Positions 46,633 to 59,179 are shown, counted from the stretch's first letter. The stretch is 64,000 nt of DNA from Acanthacorydalis orientalis (GCA_034766995.1 CM068316.1:22700590-22764589); one strand, 5' to 3'. Numbers and translations are program-made. Notes: generated from the letters alone by a model not told the origin.

Positions 46633-47334
46633 ATATGAAAATTGAATTTTAAGATTAAATGAATGACTTATATGTAATTATTTAAATAATTAGTAATAGT
46701 AAATATTCTATTATAATAGTCTTATATTAGTATGAAATATTAACAATCATTTAAAAATTATTTAAATATTAAGATACGAAAAGGAGGATGATATAAACAG
46801 AAAAATATTGAAACATAATTTATCATATTTATTTTGCCACGATCGTTAATAATTTAACTGAACGTTCTAAAAATGTTAATGTTGCAAAACACAATTAACT
46901 ATTTAAAATAAATTTAAAAGACTATGGAATTTATAAAATTAACTAAATAATATATCATAACGTATCAATCTTATTGAATTATATTAATTCTGTATAGTAG
47001 AGAAAAAATTGTATATACTTTTTCTGTATTATAGAAGTAATACTTTATCATCTTTATAATTTTAAAAATTTAATTTGAATAGATTTTCGAAAAAAGATAA
47101 AATTAATATAAAATAAAAAACTGCATCCAACTTATGTGTGTTTTATATATTTATTTTTGCTGACTTACTATAAATCGAATTAAATAGCAAAATTTACGAC
47201 CTACTCGTCATAAAATTATGGATAGACTGCAATTCAAACAATAGTTTTAAAGTTCTACAATTCGTGAAACGAAAAACAATGAACTTTATTTAACGACATC
47301 ATGTCAAACTTTTTCATCCCAATTCAAATAAAAA

Positions 47335-47339
<5 letters not shown>
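46633..47339. other. AT-rich DNA, nothing recognised
   Basis: No supported frame. Confidence 0.55.
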
Positions 47340-47377
<38 letters not shown>

Positions 47378-47396
47378 TATAGATATAGATAGATTT
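47340..47396. repeat. (TA)n(GATA)n microsatellite
   Basis: TA run followed by GATATAGATATAGATAGAT. Confidence 0.95.
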
Positions 47397-47989
47397 CTTT
47401 ACATAACATGCATTAAATTGGATAAGCTAATAATTTCAATTTCAAAATAAATATCTTTTTACTGAATTATAAAATGAAAATAAGTATTTTAATATTTTTA
47501 TACAGGAAAATAAATTAAATAAATGTTTTATTTTAATTTCAGCTCACAAATTTGTTCACAAAATCGTTTTTTCACATAAACATTTCTCTAAAGCGTTTGT
47601 GAGTAACTTATTCATTTATTACTTTATTACAGTCTAAATGCTTTCATTTTGTGATTAAGTTTGATAAATATTAGAAAAATACAATGTAATAATTAATGTT
47701 TTAGTGTTAATTAAAAAGAACGGAAAGAATAATTTATCATTGGATACAAGAAATAAAATTTATTTCAATAAAATAAACAAGCTGAGACAAAATGAAGAAA
47801 AAACATCATTTGAATTTGATATTCAAAAACCTTCTGTAACTACCTAGTTTTACCATAAGTTCTGGGAGTAAGATAAATAACATATATAAAAACAACGGAA
47901 GTCATAAATGTTTATATATATTTTGAAAATTAATTGAAGAAACTGCAAGACCAACATATATAATTTATTCAAAATATCCAAATTTATTC
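47397..47989. other. AT-rich DNA, nothing recognised
   Basis: No supported frame. Confidence 0.5.
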
Positions 47990-49030
47990 CGCACAAAGAA
48001 GTATAAGCCATGTGGGTACTTCTCAGTCCATTTAAGCACAGTTTCCAGATGAGCCTTCTGTGCTGCTGACATAATAGAACATTTAAGGGACTCCAAGTCG
48101 CAGTGACGTTTGTTGAAAACCATCCCCTTCAAAGTACTACAGCTTATAGGCCAACTAGTTAAGATCAGAACTCCCTGAGGGCCAATCAGAGATTTTGATC
48201 AAATTTAAAAGATTATTTTGCAGTTACACCTGGATAGTTTTCACTTTGTGCACTAATGGGGAGTCTTACTGGAAGGGTTTAATCTTTCCATCGAACAATT
48301 TATGTCTAAAAGATTTAATAATGATCTCCAAAATCGTATTTTGGTACACCTTTGATGACAATTTCACTCCTGTCTCGAAAAAATGAATGGATGTAACGCC
48401 GTGATATGATATTTCCCACCGTCATCACTGAAGCGGGGTGATTATTGCGCTGAGCACATGGGATTTTCTCTCTTGAGTCCATGAATGAACATGATTATTT
48501 TGCTAATTAAAACTTTCTTTGATAATAAAAATTTTTTCATCGGTAAATTAAATCTCATGGTAACATTCTTTCGCATAAGTCTTCAACAGTTTTTCGCTTG
48601 GATCCATCATATTTCTTTCAATTAGTCCGTCAACAAATGACCTGTAGCCTATTTGAAAGTACCAAGTTATATTTTCTCTACGATAATATGTGAAATATTC
48701 CGAGCCAAGATTTCACGAGACAGGATTTTTTGTTTTTGTGTTAACGGATTGCGCTGAATTTGTGCACGCACAGCATTGATTGCATCTTTCGTTCAAACAG
48801 TACAGGGATGGCCTTTTTGAAGCCGATAAATTCCTTTACCTGTTTCACTTAATCTTTTAATTGTACAAAATACAAACCCTTCGGATATGCCTGGCGGCCA
48901 ATGAATATTAAATATATATTTTGCACTTTTCTCCACCTGATGCAACGCAAGAACGGTAACAGGATTTTCGTACATGCTCCATGTATCGTTGTAAACGAAA
49001 CGAAATAATATTTGCCATAGTAACAATCAC
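47990..49030 (-). pseudogene. Tc1-like transposase pseudogene
   Basis: Minus-strand frames in order from the right: SETGKGIYRLQKGHPCTV and KDAINAVRAQIQRNPLTQKQ (helix-turn-helix with its RNPLRSQ-like motif), SREILARNISHIIVE, TGHLLTD.LKEI, KNVTMRFNLPMKKFLLSKK (first catalytic region, decayed), CSAQ.SPRFSDDGGKYHITALHPF, an IGPQGVLILTSWPISCS block (decayed third region) and AAQKAHLETVLKWTEKYPHG near the C-terminus. This is the arthropod Tc1-like family with a C-terminal WPERL..CV motif. No TIRs were recognised; frameshifts are numerous. The open piece 48793-49026 covers only the N-terminal part. Confidence 0.75.
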
Positions 49031-49137
49031 TGCTGCATCATATTCACTATATGTATGAATTGTTTTTACATTTTAAAGGCCAAAATTCTCGTGTTACCAA
49101 GCCTGATAAGTTGACTGACAGATCTTATGATGAGACT

Positions 49138-49138
<1 letters not shown>

Positions 49139-49200
<62 letters not shown>
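49139..49200. repeat. (TA)n microsatellite
   Basis: Uninterrupted TA run of ~60 bases. Confidence 0.97.
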
Positions 49201-49204
<4 letters not shown>

Positions 49205-50054
49205 GTAAAAAGTTACAATCACTGTCCTCTATTCTTTTTTATAAAGATGTATTGAATTAATAATATATTTTTGGGAGATTATTTTTTTTTCTTAATTAAA
49301 TGACTCATTATTAAAAAACTGCTTATTTTCTTAATAAGATTACATTAGAAATGTCTGTTGAACGATTTAATACGTTTATTTGTATGAAACATAACTACAA
49401 ATGTAATTAATAAGAAATACTAAAAAAAGGAATAAATTAAAAAAAACACCATTTTATTTTGAATGTCCAAACTGTAACTGATTGCGCCACAAACCTCTTT
49501 GAAGTTTAAAAAAAACCGACAGCTGAATGGATTCCGTGCGTAGTTCGTCGCGAAAATATTTTTCTAACTTTTTGTGTGGCGAACCAATCAGCATTAATAT
49601 ACATTTCAACATAAACACACATACTTTTTATCAAATAAAAAAAATCAAGGTACAAAAGTGTATTGATGTTAATATACACAATTACAAAAATATAGCAACG
49701 TCTGAATAAGTTTGATTAATTTTTTTTATTTATTCGATGTAAAGAGTAGTCGCTTGTTCAAAATTATAAACTTATCAATATCTAAGAGATTAAAATTAAT
49801 GATTAACAAATATATTTCAGTGATGAATGAACTACTTAATTCTTAAATTATTTTAAAATTAGTATTTAAAAAACTACTAGAAAATGGAATGAAGTGTATT
49901 CTTGATTCTTATAACTATTGGTTACAACAATCAGCAAGACCTCCTTCAGCAAGAAACGAATTTGATATAATAGATCAAAAAGTTTACTGTAATTAGTTTG
50001 GCATTTCTTATATCAGTATTTGTTAGAAATATATTGTAATAATTTTTTTAACTA
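49201..50054. other. AT-rich DNA, nothing recognised
   Basis: A 60-residue frame at 49527-49709 has no family resemblance. Confidence 0.5.
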
Positions 50055-50625
50055 TTATTTGTTCTAACAAAATAATTGCGGTTTATGCCTTTAAAACTCT
50101 TGTACATTTTTCTTTCTTTGGATTTTTCTAGCTGTTTTAATTTATCTAGAAGAAATGGGTGACTAACGTATAACTTTTGTGCAAACTCTTGAATTGTTGT
50201 GGGTGATTCTGATTCAAATAACGTCTTCAGTTGGTCATCATGAACTGAAGAAGGATGACCGAAACCTTCTTCAGTTTTAAGATTTTTTTTCCAAGTACGA
50301 AGTTTTTGGAACCACTATTTCACCATATATTCCTTAACAGTACTCACACCAAAAGCATCATTTAGTTAACGAGAAGTTTCTATTGCTTTACCACCCATTT
50401 TGAACTCAACAAACATTCTCTTTTTTACTTTTTTTCCATCTTTAATTCAAAAGTCCAATTTCAAGCAAAATTAATAATGAAACCAAGTCGATGTTACCAA
50501 AATATAGACTAAAAATTGCAATTTAAAATCATATTAACATGAAGACGATGAAATGACATTTTCATTAAGAAAATAAAGGTTAGAACTCAGAAAAACAAAT
50601 CGTAACTATTGTCCTGCCTACTTAA
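50055..50625 (-). mobile_element. HTH-only deletion derivative of cecropia-type mariner (copy D)
   Basis: Both terminal repeats are recognisable (AACAAAATAATTGCGGTTTA at the 3' end; TTAAGTAGGCAGGACAATAG at the 5' end). The minus strand encodes only the helix-turn-helix region (FVEFKMGGKAIETSR, DAFGVSTVKEYMVK, HPSSVHDDQLKTLFESES, QEFAQKLYVSHPF) and then joins the 3' untranslated part at AAAGAAAGAAAAATGTACAA. At ~570 bases it equals copy E and shares its internal junction. Stops interrupt the frame. Confidence 0.82.
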
Positions 50626-51144
50626 TTATATAAGTTCATATTTATATAATTAACAAAATTAAAATTGATTATAAATTATTTACTTTCTATAATATTTTTT
50701 ATTATATATTTCTAAATTAAATCTTATAAATGTCCAATAAAATGAATTAAAATACATGGAGATAGTTTAAGGAAAAATGTTTCAAATAATAAATCATAAA
50801 AATATTTTGGCAAATTTAAATTTTTTTACTAGAATAACATGATATCTAAATGTAACAGTTTTTAATAATTCTTAGAATTATTATAAAGATAGAATTTTGA
50901 TAAAAATTCTTAGAATATATATTTTCTAATCCAAAATAATATTTTTTATAGAAAACTTATTATTCCACAAAACTTAATAAATATTTTTAAATTCTGTTTT
51001 TGATTTTTTTTAAATGTTTGTTGTATTATTGAATGCAAGCTAATCTTTTCAGACATGATTATCAATATGAAAATGAAATTATCTAAATAGTTAAAATATT
51101 AATTGAAATATTCTTGAATGCCCAACTTACTTAAAGAAATGTTA
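50626..51144. other. AT-rich DNA, nothing recognised
   Basis: No supported frame. Confidence 0.5.
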
Positions 51145-51490
51145 CCCTTAAAGGGAACTCGGGGTAAGGGAGACTATACGCAAACTTTGCTCTTCAATGA
51201 ATCATACTAAAATTTAGAAAATCGAACTTGTGTGAAATTGCATAAGTTATTCGATATTAAGTAAAAAAAGTCATTTTCCGTAATTTTTTCAATACATTAT
51301 GAACATTGTTAATTTCAAAAAATAGCCATTAAACGTATTTGTTCTCAAAATACATGCCTTTAACTTGATTCAGTGATTTTTTTCCAATAGAATATTCAAT
51401 AGAGTCGTTAAAGCACGCATTCAAAGACGATGGGGCATGGTATATCTCGTGTGTCCTTTACGTATTTTTCGGAGGTGCGGCCTTTAAGGG
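51145..51490. mobile_element. Candidate piggyBac-like MITE
   Basis: The left end CCCTTAAAGGGAACTCGGGG and the complement of the right end, CCCTTAAAGGCCGCACCTCC, share their outer 10 bases; the right flank is TTAA and the left TTA, as expected of a TTAA-targeting element. The 346-base interior has no coding capacity. Only the short TIR and the target sequence support the call. Confidence 0.5.
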
Positions 51491-51639
51491 TTAATATTAA
51501 TGTAAATTATATAATATAATAATCTTAACTTAGAAAAATAATTACTTAGACATTTCTAGTACTCAATATTTTGAACAAATATATGTTGTGGTTAACACAT
51601 TGATCTAATATTTCTAATGAATATTTAAATAAAGAAGTT

Positions 51640-51840
51640 AAAAAAAACATATGCTGTCGTTGAAATGACTGCTATTAAGTTTAATTGGCCAGGTCTTGTA
51701 GCGAGACTGGAGAATAATCAATGCTCTTAAAAGATATTGAATTGAAGATCTCATACCACAACACGGCAAAATATAAAACGTATAGTAACGATTATGTGTT
51801 GACATCAGGCAAATCGCAGCCAATAAACGTAAATGCATTG
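51640..51840 (+). pseudogene. LINE C-terminal fragment
   Basis: A + frame reads LKFNWPGLVARLENNQCS.KILN, the W(A/P)GHVAR..DNRW.KK motif that closes RTE-like LINE proteins, as at 31280-31320 in this window. Only ~60 codons remain. The minus frame 51638-51865 is a shadow. Confidence 0.6.
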
Positions 51841-51860
51841 TAGTAAGTCGTATGAGAAAA

Positions 51861-52329
51861 ATCATATATATTTATCATCGAAAAGAACGATATTACTATA
51901 AATAATAATTGGTAGTTATTAAGAATTATGACCATTCAGTAATACATATATCATATCTTTTTGTATCTTGATCGTCAAATGAAAAAGAGTCTAGTTAACT
52001 AAAAATAAACTATAATTGTAATGATTTGTGAGAGTTCAATATTTTTTTAATAAGCAATTATTCAACATAAAACGTAATTTACACGGTTGTCATTTTGTTT
52101 TTTTTATAAAAAGTTTTACAAAACTATTTAACATGGTTCAAAAGATCATGAAGGTATATTTCATATTATCTCTGTGTATATTTGATTTGAATATTTTTTT
52201 GTTAAAAGTTAGGAAAAACCAAATACCCAATAACTTTATATGGATTTATTTAAAATTTTATAAAAGGGTATTGAACTTATTTTACTCTGTATTATAAATA
52301 ATTTTAAGCATGAAATACCTTCATACATT
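51861..52329. other. AT-rich DNA, nothing recognised
   Basis: An 89-residue + frame (52028-52297), rich in Phe, Leu and Lys, has no recognisable domain and is probably chance. Confidence 0.45.

Positions 52330-52371
<42 letters not shown>
52330..52371. repeat. (TA)n microsatellite
   Basis: TA run. Confidence 0.97.
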
Positions 52372-52374
<3 letters not shown>

Positions 52375-52744
52375 GATTATATTATTTTTCTTGTATTAAA
52401 AAGTCAGAAACTTTTGCATGCTACTTAACTAACAATATTAATTAAATATATAAATTATTAGTCAGTGTTTAAAACTCCAAATTGATTCAAGTTCGTTATA
52501 AGTAACTCATTATCTTCGAATATTAAAAAATAAGATAATTCTTATACGCACAGTAATAAAATCAAACAAATTGATCCGTAATTTGTGAAACTAATTAAAA
52601 TGAAGTTAAATTTATATTTTATTATAATTATTTACAAATATCCCTTAATACTTGTAAGAATTAACTAATTATATATTTTAAATATATATTTATTTAAATT
52701 ATGGAATATTTTATTAATATTATCGACTATTATCAAATGAGTAT
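52372..52744. other. AT-rich DNA, nothing recognised
   Basis: No supported frame. Confidence 0.5.
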
Positions 52745-53035
52745 CAAATACGAGGTACCTGGTCAGATACAACTTTATAAAAATATATTCTAAATTGAAA
52801 TGGCTTCTTTGAAATTTTCTTCTACAGCAGATATAAACCACTTCTAATGCCTTTTCCAATTTTGGAAGCACTCCTTGTTGCCACTTTTCAGAATCTCACT
52901 TAGATCAACCACACAATTTTCTTTTTTCATTCAATCATTTGAAAACGACGTTTTTTAACAAGCTATTCAAAGTTTGAAACAAAAATAAGTCACACAATGC
53001 CAAGGCTAGTGAATATGTAGCGAGTGCTCAACGGT
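52745..53035 (-). mobile_element. Probable mariner C-terminal remnant
   Basis: Minus-strand reading from the right gives VTYFCFKL.NSLLKN (third catalytic region with its Asp lost), then EKWQQGVLPKLEKALEVVYI and RSHFNLEYIFIK, resembling the W..RW..CI...G.YFEG tail. No TIR pair; the call rests on this tail. Confidence 0.45.
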
Positions 53036-53159
53036 TATCAATTCACAACTAATGGCTAAATCATATCGTCTAACTAGTTTTCTTCATATTTACTAAATAT
53101 TGAACTTTGCACATGTCTGTATATTTTATATATAACTTCGTAATAAAATACCACTAATA

Positions 53160-54394
53160 TTAGATTGGTAGCAAAATATTTGCGGTCGTTGGTTTGTGAA
53201 TTCTAATATTATTTTTTTTCAATGAAAGAGTCATTTCATCGTGTTCATGTTAACATCATTTTAAAGTGAATTTTTCGATATATATTTTGGTAACATCTAC
53301 TTTAGTTTTATTATAAATTGTGCTTCAAATTGGGCCATTTAATTAAGGATGGAAAAGAAGCAAATAAGAGTAACTTTTTGTATGAGTTCAAAGCGGGTCG
53401 TAAACCAGCAGAAATTACTCGTAAACTAAACGATGCTTTTAGAATGGATACTGTTAAGGAATGTACGATACAATGGTGATTACAAAATTTTCGTGACGAG
53501 AACAAGAGCCTTCAAGATGAAGAAGATCGCGGGCGTCCTTCTTCAGTTATAACGACCAATTGAAGATTTTAGTTGAACCATAACCACGCACAACAATTCG
53601 AGAGCTTGCGTAAAAGTGAGGTGTTAGTCATCTAACAGTTTTAGACTACATAAAATAGCTACAAAAATTAAAAAATCTTTGCAAATGGATACTGCACAAA
53701 CTAAACGAAAACCAAAAAATTGCAAAAACAGTCTGCATTATGGTTGGACAAAATTAAGCCAACAATCATTTCACGAAACCGAAATTACAACAAAAGAAAA
53801 TTATGTTGACTGTTTGGTGGTCTGCGCTCTTTAATCCAATACAATTTCTTGAATTCTGGCGAAACCATTATAGGTGAATGTTATTGTCAAGAAATCGACA
53901 AAATTCACTAAGAACTGCGACGTCTCTGGTCTCCGCACTAATCAATCAAAAAGGTCCAATCCAGATGCACGGCAATGGATGAAAATGCACAACCACACGC
54001 CGGACGATTGATCCTCCAAAAGTTGAATGAATTGGTCTATGAAACATCTACCGCATCCACTATACTCAACAGATATCTCGCCAATAGATATCACTTGTTT
54101 AAGCATTTCAACAACTTCTTACAGGATAAGATCTTCCACAACCAAGCTGCTGCCGATAGTGCTTTTCGAGATTTATGAACTCCAGAACTCTGGATTATAT
54201 ACCACCTGAATAAATGAACTTGTAATTAATTAGCAAAGATGTGTCGATTTTAATTGTGCATATTTTGGTTAATAAAGTTAATTATTATTATTGAATTACA
54301 TATTGTTAAATATTATGAATTATTAAACATAAGTTGACGAAAATCTATATGAATTTGAAAGTCAAAAGCTGCAATTATTTTTCTACCAACCTAA
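53160..54394 (+). mobile_element. Full-length degenerate cecropia/Hsmar1-like mariner (copy H)
   Basis: TIRs TTAGATTGGTAGCAAAATAT and, in complement, TTAGGTTGGTAGAAAAATAA are flanked by TA on both sides. The helix-turn-helix region starts near 53349 (MEKKQIRV, YEFKAGRKPAEITRKLNDAF). The second catalytic block is damaged by an insertion near 53970-53985. The third region lies in frames 53975-54209 (LQKLNELVYETS, PLYSTDISPID, FLQDKIFHNQAA). Many stops. The minus frame 53311-53505 is a shadow. Confidence 0.9.
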
Positions 54395-54396
54395 TA

Positions 54397-55259
54397 TTTT
54401 TCCTTATAACTACGTGTCAAAATTATTAGTTTTGAACTGTGATAGTTTGAATACAATCGTTTTGATAATTCACATTAAATAAATACTTCACATTCTTTAC
54501 TTTATTGTGCACTATTATTAAATTCATTCTATGAGATATATTGGTGGTATTTTATTGACACATACTTATCAGAAATTCATATCTCAGTCAATTTTGAACT
54601 ATTTAAATATGCTAAAGACCAAATATATCTTGAAAATATCTGAAATACATGAGTAAAATCAATGTCTTATATACACTTTTACTCTATCAGTATTAATGTT
54701 TTTAACATTGTATATTTTTTTGAACTTAAAATAACATTGAAATAATTAAGAACTAATACATCTATTTTGATTTAATTTTGACTCATTAATGGAAATTTAT
54801 TGAGTATATATATATATATATATAGGTAAAGGAAAATATTATTTTTAAATCAGTCAAAACACAATTTAAAAAATAACTATCAATAGATATAAAAAAGAAT
54901 TAATATTGACTTTCATAGATATACTTTTATTTTTTATTATTTTAAAAATACAATAAAAATTTTATTACCACTGATGAAAATTTAGTTCCTAAGTTGAAAT
55001 GTATTGAAATTAATTTTAATATTGATACCAGTTAATTACTGATAAGTTGTAATTACTGATGACAATAAAATTATACAGTTACCTATTATAAATACAACTC
55101 AGATATTTTTTGTAAAACGAAATTAGAGACATATTATTAATACTTGAATTATCATATTGAATACTAATACTTGAATTATTATAGACAAAATAAGATATAA
55201 TATAAAATAGGAATAAAATATTAAAGAACGTATCAAAAGAATTATGCGATTCGTGTCTA
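54397..55259. other. AT-rich DNA with a short TA tract
   Basis: Contains a (TA)n run at 54803-54826; otherwise nothing recognised. Confidence 0.5.
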
Positions 55260-55560
55260 CGCTACTGACTATAATCTGACTCCATTCCCACACTAAAACA
55301 TTACTAGTCCTTAGAGCTGCACAACACATCGACCTCGTTCTTCTCTGAACCTTCCATTCTCCAACTCACACTCAGTCTATTCTCAGTCGGTCTCAACATA
55401 CACGCTGCATTTCGGCTTACATTCTCTCGCCCTTTTTCGAAGTTTCTCGTCTTTTGTCTGCTTTTCTGTTTGCATGCGTCACTCGTGAAAATGTTTTTCT
55501 ATCTTTTTACGTTTGTTATAGTTATGAGCGTATCTTAGATATATGCGCAATGCACTCTTT
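55260..55560. other. C/T-rich, GC-elevated patch
   Basis: Pyrimidine-rich on the + strand, with evenly spread CTCTC and TCGTC words and higher GC than its surroundings. No TIR, transposase motif or convincing frame. Could be an untranslated exon or regulatory region; composition is the only evidence. Confidence 0.3.
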
Positions 55561-55925
55561 TTAACTTTATCAATATATTGAATATCAGTTTGGTTTTTAA
55601 TATATGACCTAATTACAAGTATGCGTTAAGAACACTTTCCACTAAAGCTAACGGGATTGTCCAATAAAAAGGAACACAAATAATTATTTCGCTTAATTTG
55701 ATTGAATAATAAATTCTTATTATGAAATTAATTTGTTCTAAAATGTTTGAAAAAAAACTAATGAGGCTGTATTTTTAATAACGTTTCAACTTGATTATAA
55801 AAATGATCGAACTCATCATTTAATTATTTTTCTTCGTTTTATTTAAGCAAGCATCATTCGAGGTAATATCAGTTACATATATAAAGAAACAATATTTGAT
55901 TATTTTTGAAATAATTACACATTGT
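55561..55925. other. AT-rich DNA, nothing recognised
   Basis: No supported frame. Confidence 0.5.
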
Positions 55926-55963
55926 GTTTACATATATAATATATAATACATATATAATATATA

Positions 55964-56013
<50 letters not shown>
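55926..56013. repeat. (TA)n microsatellite with AATATATAATAC units
   Basis: A short tandem of TATATAATATATAATACA precedes a pure TA run. Confidence 0.95.
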
Positions 56014-56014
<1 letters not shown>

Positions 56015-56293
56015 ATATAAAATTTAAGTGTTAATTTAATGACTACCTATCGTTGTATTTTTTTAATTTATAAATATGAAATAATAAATTTATTTATTTT
56101 TTTAAAAAAAATATTCAGTTCAATTTTGGTATTACTCTATTTTTTAAAAAATATCGACTTTCTATTATTTCTTCTATTTAATTGATATTACTTCGAAACA
56201 TTAACGGGCAAACAAGTATTTAGCTGAAAAGGAAGTCAAAATAGTTAAAGATATCTTTAATTAAATTGTTATATTATAAAAAAATATATTATA

Positions 56294-56859
56294 TTATGGT
56301 GGTAGAAAAATAATTTCGGTTCATGATCTTCAAGTTCATAAACATTTTTTAATTTAAGTAGTTTTAAGTGGTCCAGAATCGTTGGATGACTAACGCTTAA
56401 ATTTTGCGCAAGTTCTCGAATTATTGTGCGTAGTTTTGATTTAACTAACACAGTTGACCGTTACGAACTGAAGAAGGACGCCTGAGACCTTCTTCTTCTT
56501 CAAGGTTCATGTTCCTATCACGAAATTTATGAAACCGCCATTGCAGCGTACTTTCCTTAAGTACCACAATATACCCACACCACAAACATCGTTTAGTTTA
56601 CGAGTAGTTTCTGCTGCTTTAGCATCCGTTTTGAACTCATATAAAAATAACTTTTATTTGCTTCCTTTCCATCTTTAATTCATTAACCCAATTTGAAGAA
56701 AAAATTAATCAACAAACCAAGTCGATGTTACAGAAATACAGACCAAAAATGCACTCAAAAATAATATTAACATGAACACGATAAAATGACACTGTCATTA
56801 ATGAAATGAAGGTTAGAATTCAGAAAATAAAAACATCAATTATTTTCATACCAACTTAA
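56294..56859 (-). mobile_element. HTH-only deletion derivative of cecropia-type mariner (copy E)
   Basis: TIRs TTATGGTGGTAGAAAAATAA and, in complement, TTAAGTTGGTATGAAAATAA, each next to TA. The minus strand keeps the 5' untranslated part, the start (MERKQIKVIF near 56675), YEFKTDAKAAETTRKLNDV and IRELAQNLSVSHPTILDHLK (open piece 56269-56451), then jumps after LKLK to the 3' end (NVYELEDHEPKLFF). Length and internal junction match copy D. Confidence 0.85.
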
Positions 56860-57112
56860 TAATTACGTTTTGGATTTTATTCTCAATATTTATAAGCAAA
56901 ATACATTTTTACATTATTGTCAGAAAATAAATACTTTAAAAAATAAATACTACTCACCTAATTACTGATAAATATTATTAATAATAAGTATTTAAAATAG
57001 ATTAAATCATAAAGCATCTGTTAAAGAAATAAGCTTGTTGTATGAGTATTATGAGGGCATATACTCATAATTAAAGTCTTACAATTTCATAGCATTTCTA
57101 CGTTAGTTAGTT
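56860..57112. other. AT-rich DNA, nothing recognised
   Basis: No supported frame. Confidence 0.45.
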
Positions 57113-57165
57113 CTTTGAAGCTTAAGGGTGCGTCGACAATGAAAGTCATTAGTACCCGTATGCTA
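57113..57165 (+). repeat. SINE-like conserved module, copy 2
   Basis: CTTAAGGGTGCGTCGACAAT followed by GAAAGTCATTAGTACCC matches the modules at 43922 (complement) and 60103. Confidence 0.5.
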
Positions 57166-57231
57166 TTTCTATACAATTATTAAAATTGATATGAAAAGTA
57201 TTTATAAATTGTAAAAAAATGCGCATGTATA

Positions 57232-58445
57232 CGAGAAAGTTACAAAAAATTCGTAGAAATGACATATAGATGCCATTGGGGAGGCATGAAAGTATTTTTT
57301 TCTTGAAGTCGTATCCTTGATTAGCGGTTTGTAAAACTTTGAGTGCATTATGTCTCTTAGTTTAACTTTGACAGGAATCTAAATAAGACATGTTTGGTTA
57401 TTTTTGTGAAATGAATAAATTGAAACATTATTAAATTTTTAGTTTTTGATGTTATAAATGCCACCAAAATTTTTGAAAAGATGCATAGTGTGTATGGTGA
57501 CTCCTCCCCAGCATATCCACAGTGGTAAAATGAGCTGATAAATTTAGAAGAGATAAAAAATACATTGGTTGAGTGACCGATGAGTGAAGGTGCACGAAAT
57601 AACAGAGGCTTTGGATATATCGACTGGTAGCGTACATTCCATTTTAACTGAAAATTTGGGCATATCAAAAATGTTTGCGAGATGAGTGCCATGAATGTTA
57701 ACTGTGGACCAAAAACGCACACGATACCAAATTTCAAAGGATTACTTAGTTATGTTACAGCGTAATAAAAAGGATAACTTTTCTCGATTTGCAACCACTG
57801 ATGAGATTTGGATTCATCATCACATACCAGAGTCCAGAGAGCAATCGAAACAGTGGATTAATAGAGGAGATAGTCCAACAAAGAAGTTCAAATCTGGTTC
57901 ATCGGTAGGCAAAGTCATGGCTTATGTTTTTTGAGATGCGCAGGAAAATTTGTAAATGGATTATTTGAAAAAGGGAAATAAAATCAATAGCACTTATTAC
58001 TGTACCTTATTGGACAAATTTTGAGCAGCCATTGATGCAAAATGACCCAGAACAAGACACAAAAAAATCCCGTTTCATTACGATAATGCGCCAGCTTATT
58101 CATCGATACAAACAGTCAACAAAATCCATTCTCTTGGTTTCGAATTGGTAATTCATGACCCATTTTCACCAGACTTGGCTCCCATCAGCTTCCATCTCTT
58201 TCCAAAACTGAAAATATTCCTTACTAGAAACAGATTTTAACACAGATGAGGAGGAAATAGCCGAAGTAGATACTTATTTTGAAGGGCTTGAGAAATCGCA
58301 CTTTAACACCGGCAAAATGGCACTCTAGAAACATTAGATGAAATGTATTGACCTCAAGGGAGATTATGTTGAAAAATAAAAATAATTTTACTGTCCTAAC
58401 TATTGTTTTTCTATTCACTTCTACGATTTTTTTGAAAACTCCTTG
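57232..58445 (+). mobile_element. Full-length degenerate mariner (copy V)
   Basis: TIRs CGAGAAAGTTACAAAAAATT and, in complement, CAAGGAGTTTTCAAAAAAAT, each next to TA; 1214 bases. Plus-strand motifs in order: a KIFEKMHSVYGDSSPAY-like helix-turn-helix near 57465; MLTVDQKRTR; TTDEIWIHHHIPESREQSKQW with the first catalytic Asp (open piece 57695-57934); SSVGKVMAYVF; FHYDNAPAYSS with the second Asp; and LAPISFHLFPKLKIFL, where the third Asp is replaced by Ser. The 126-residue minus frame at 57357-57737 is an antisense shadow. Confidence 0.9.
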
Positions 58446-58465
58446 TATATATATATATATATATG
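58446..58465. repeat. Short (TA)n tract beside mariner V
   Basis: TA run starting at the TA duplication. Confidence 0.9.
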
Positions 58466-58647
58466 GTTACTTTTGAATAAACTACTAATTGAATTTATAA
58501 ATAATTTCAAATTATTCATGACGAATGTATTTTCGGATTTATCAGTATTTTGATTTAGTTTATAATTGCTACTTCAAGGTTTAAAATAAATAATTTATGG
58601 AATATCAGTATAAAAAAATATTTCTGTTTTTACAACAAAAAAATACA

Positions 58648-58689
58648 TCTCCCTCTCTCTCTTTATATATATATATATATATATAAATA

Positions 58690-58783
<94 letters not shown>

Positions 58784-58784
58784 T
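58648..58784. repeat. (CT)n(TA)n microsatellite
   Basis: CT repeat followed by TA repeat broken by AAATAAA and ACATA. Confidence 0.97.
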
Positions 58785-58955
58785 ATAAGAAAGAAAATAA
58801 TTTTGAATCTTTTCAATTCCATATGAAATTGAATTAACAATTCATAATAAAACATATTTGTGATAAAACATCGTTAAGTCATTAAAAATTAAAAAAGATT
58901 GAGATATTATCTTTCAGTTATTTGTTATTATTTTTTGTACATTTTCGTTGTAAAT

Positions 58956-58958
<3 letters not shown>

Positions 58959-59012
<54 letters not shown>

Positions 59013-59019
59013 ATATATA

Positions 59020-59078
<59 letters not shown>

Positions 59079-59084
59079 CATACA
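58959..59084. repeat. (TA)n microsatellite
   Basis: Long TA run with a few TTATA/ATAATATACA breaks. Confidence 0.97.
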
Positions 59085-59133
59085 TTTCAAAATGATCGTT
59101 AAGTTTTCTCAACAATTAATATTACTATTTTTG

Positions 59134-59138
<5 letters not shown>

Positions 59139-59177
<39 letters not shown>
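59139..59177. repeat. (TA)n microsatellite
   Basis: TA run. Confidence 0.97.

Positions 59178-59179
<2 letters not shown>

Noticed and set aside
57357..57737. 126-residue minus-strand frame
   Set aside because: It is antisense to the mariner at 57232-58445, whose + strand motifs are clear; the minus reading shows no family resemblance.
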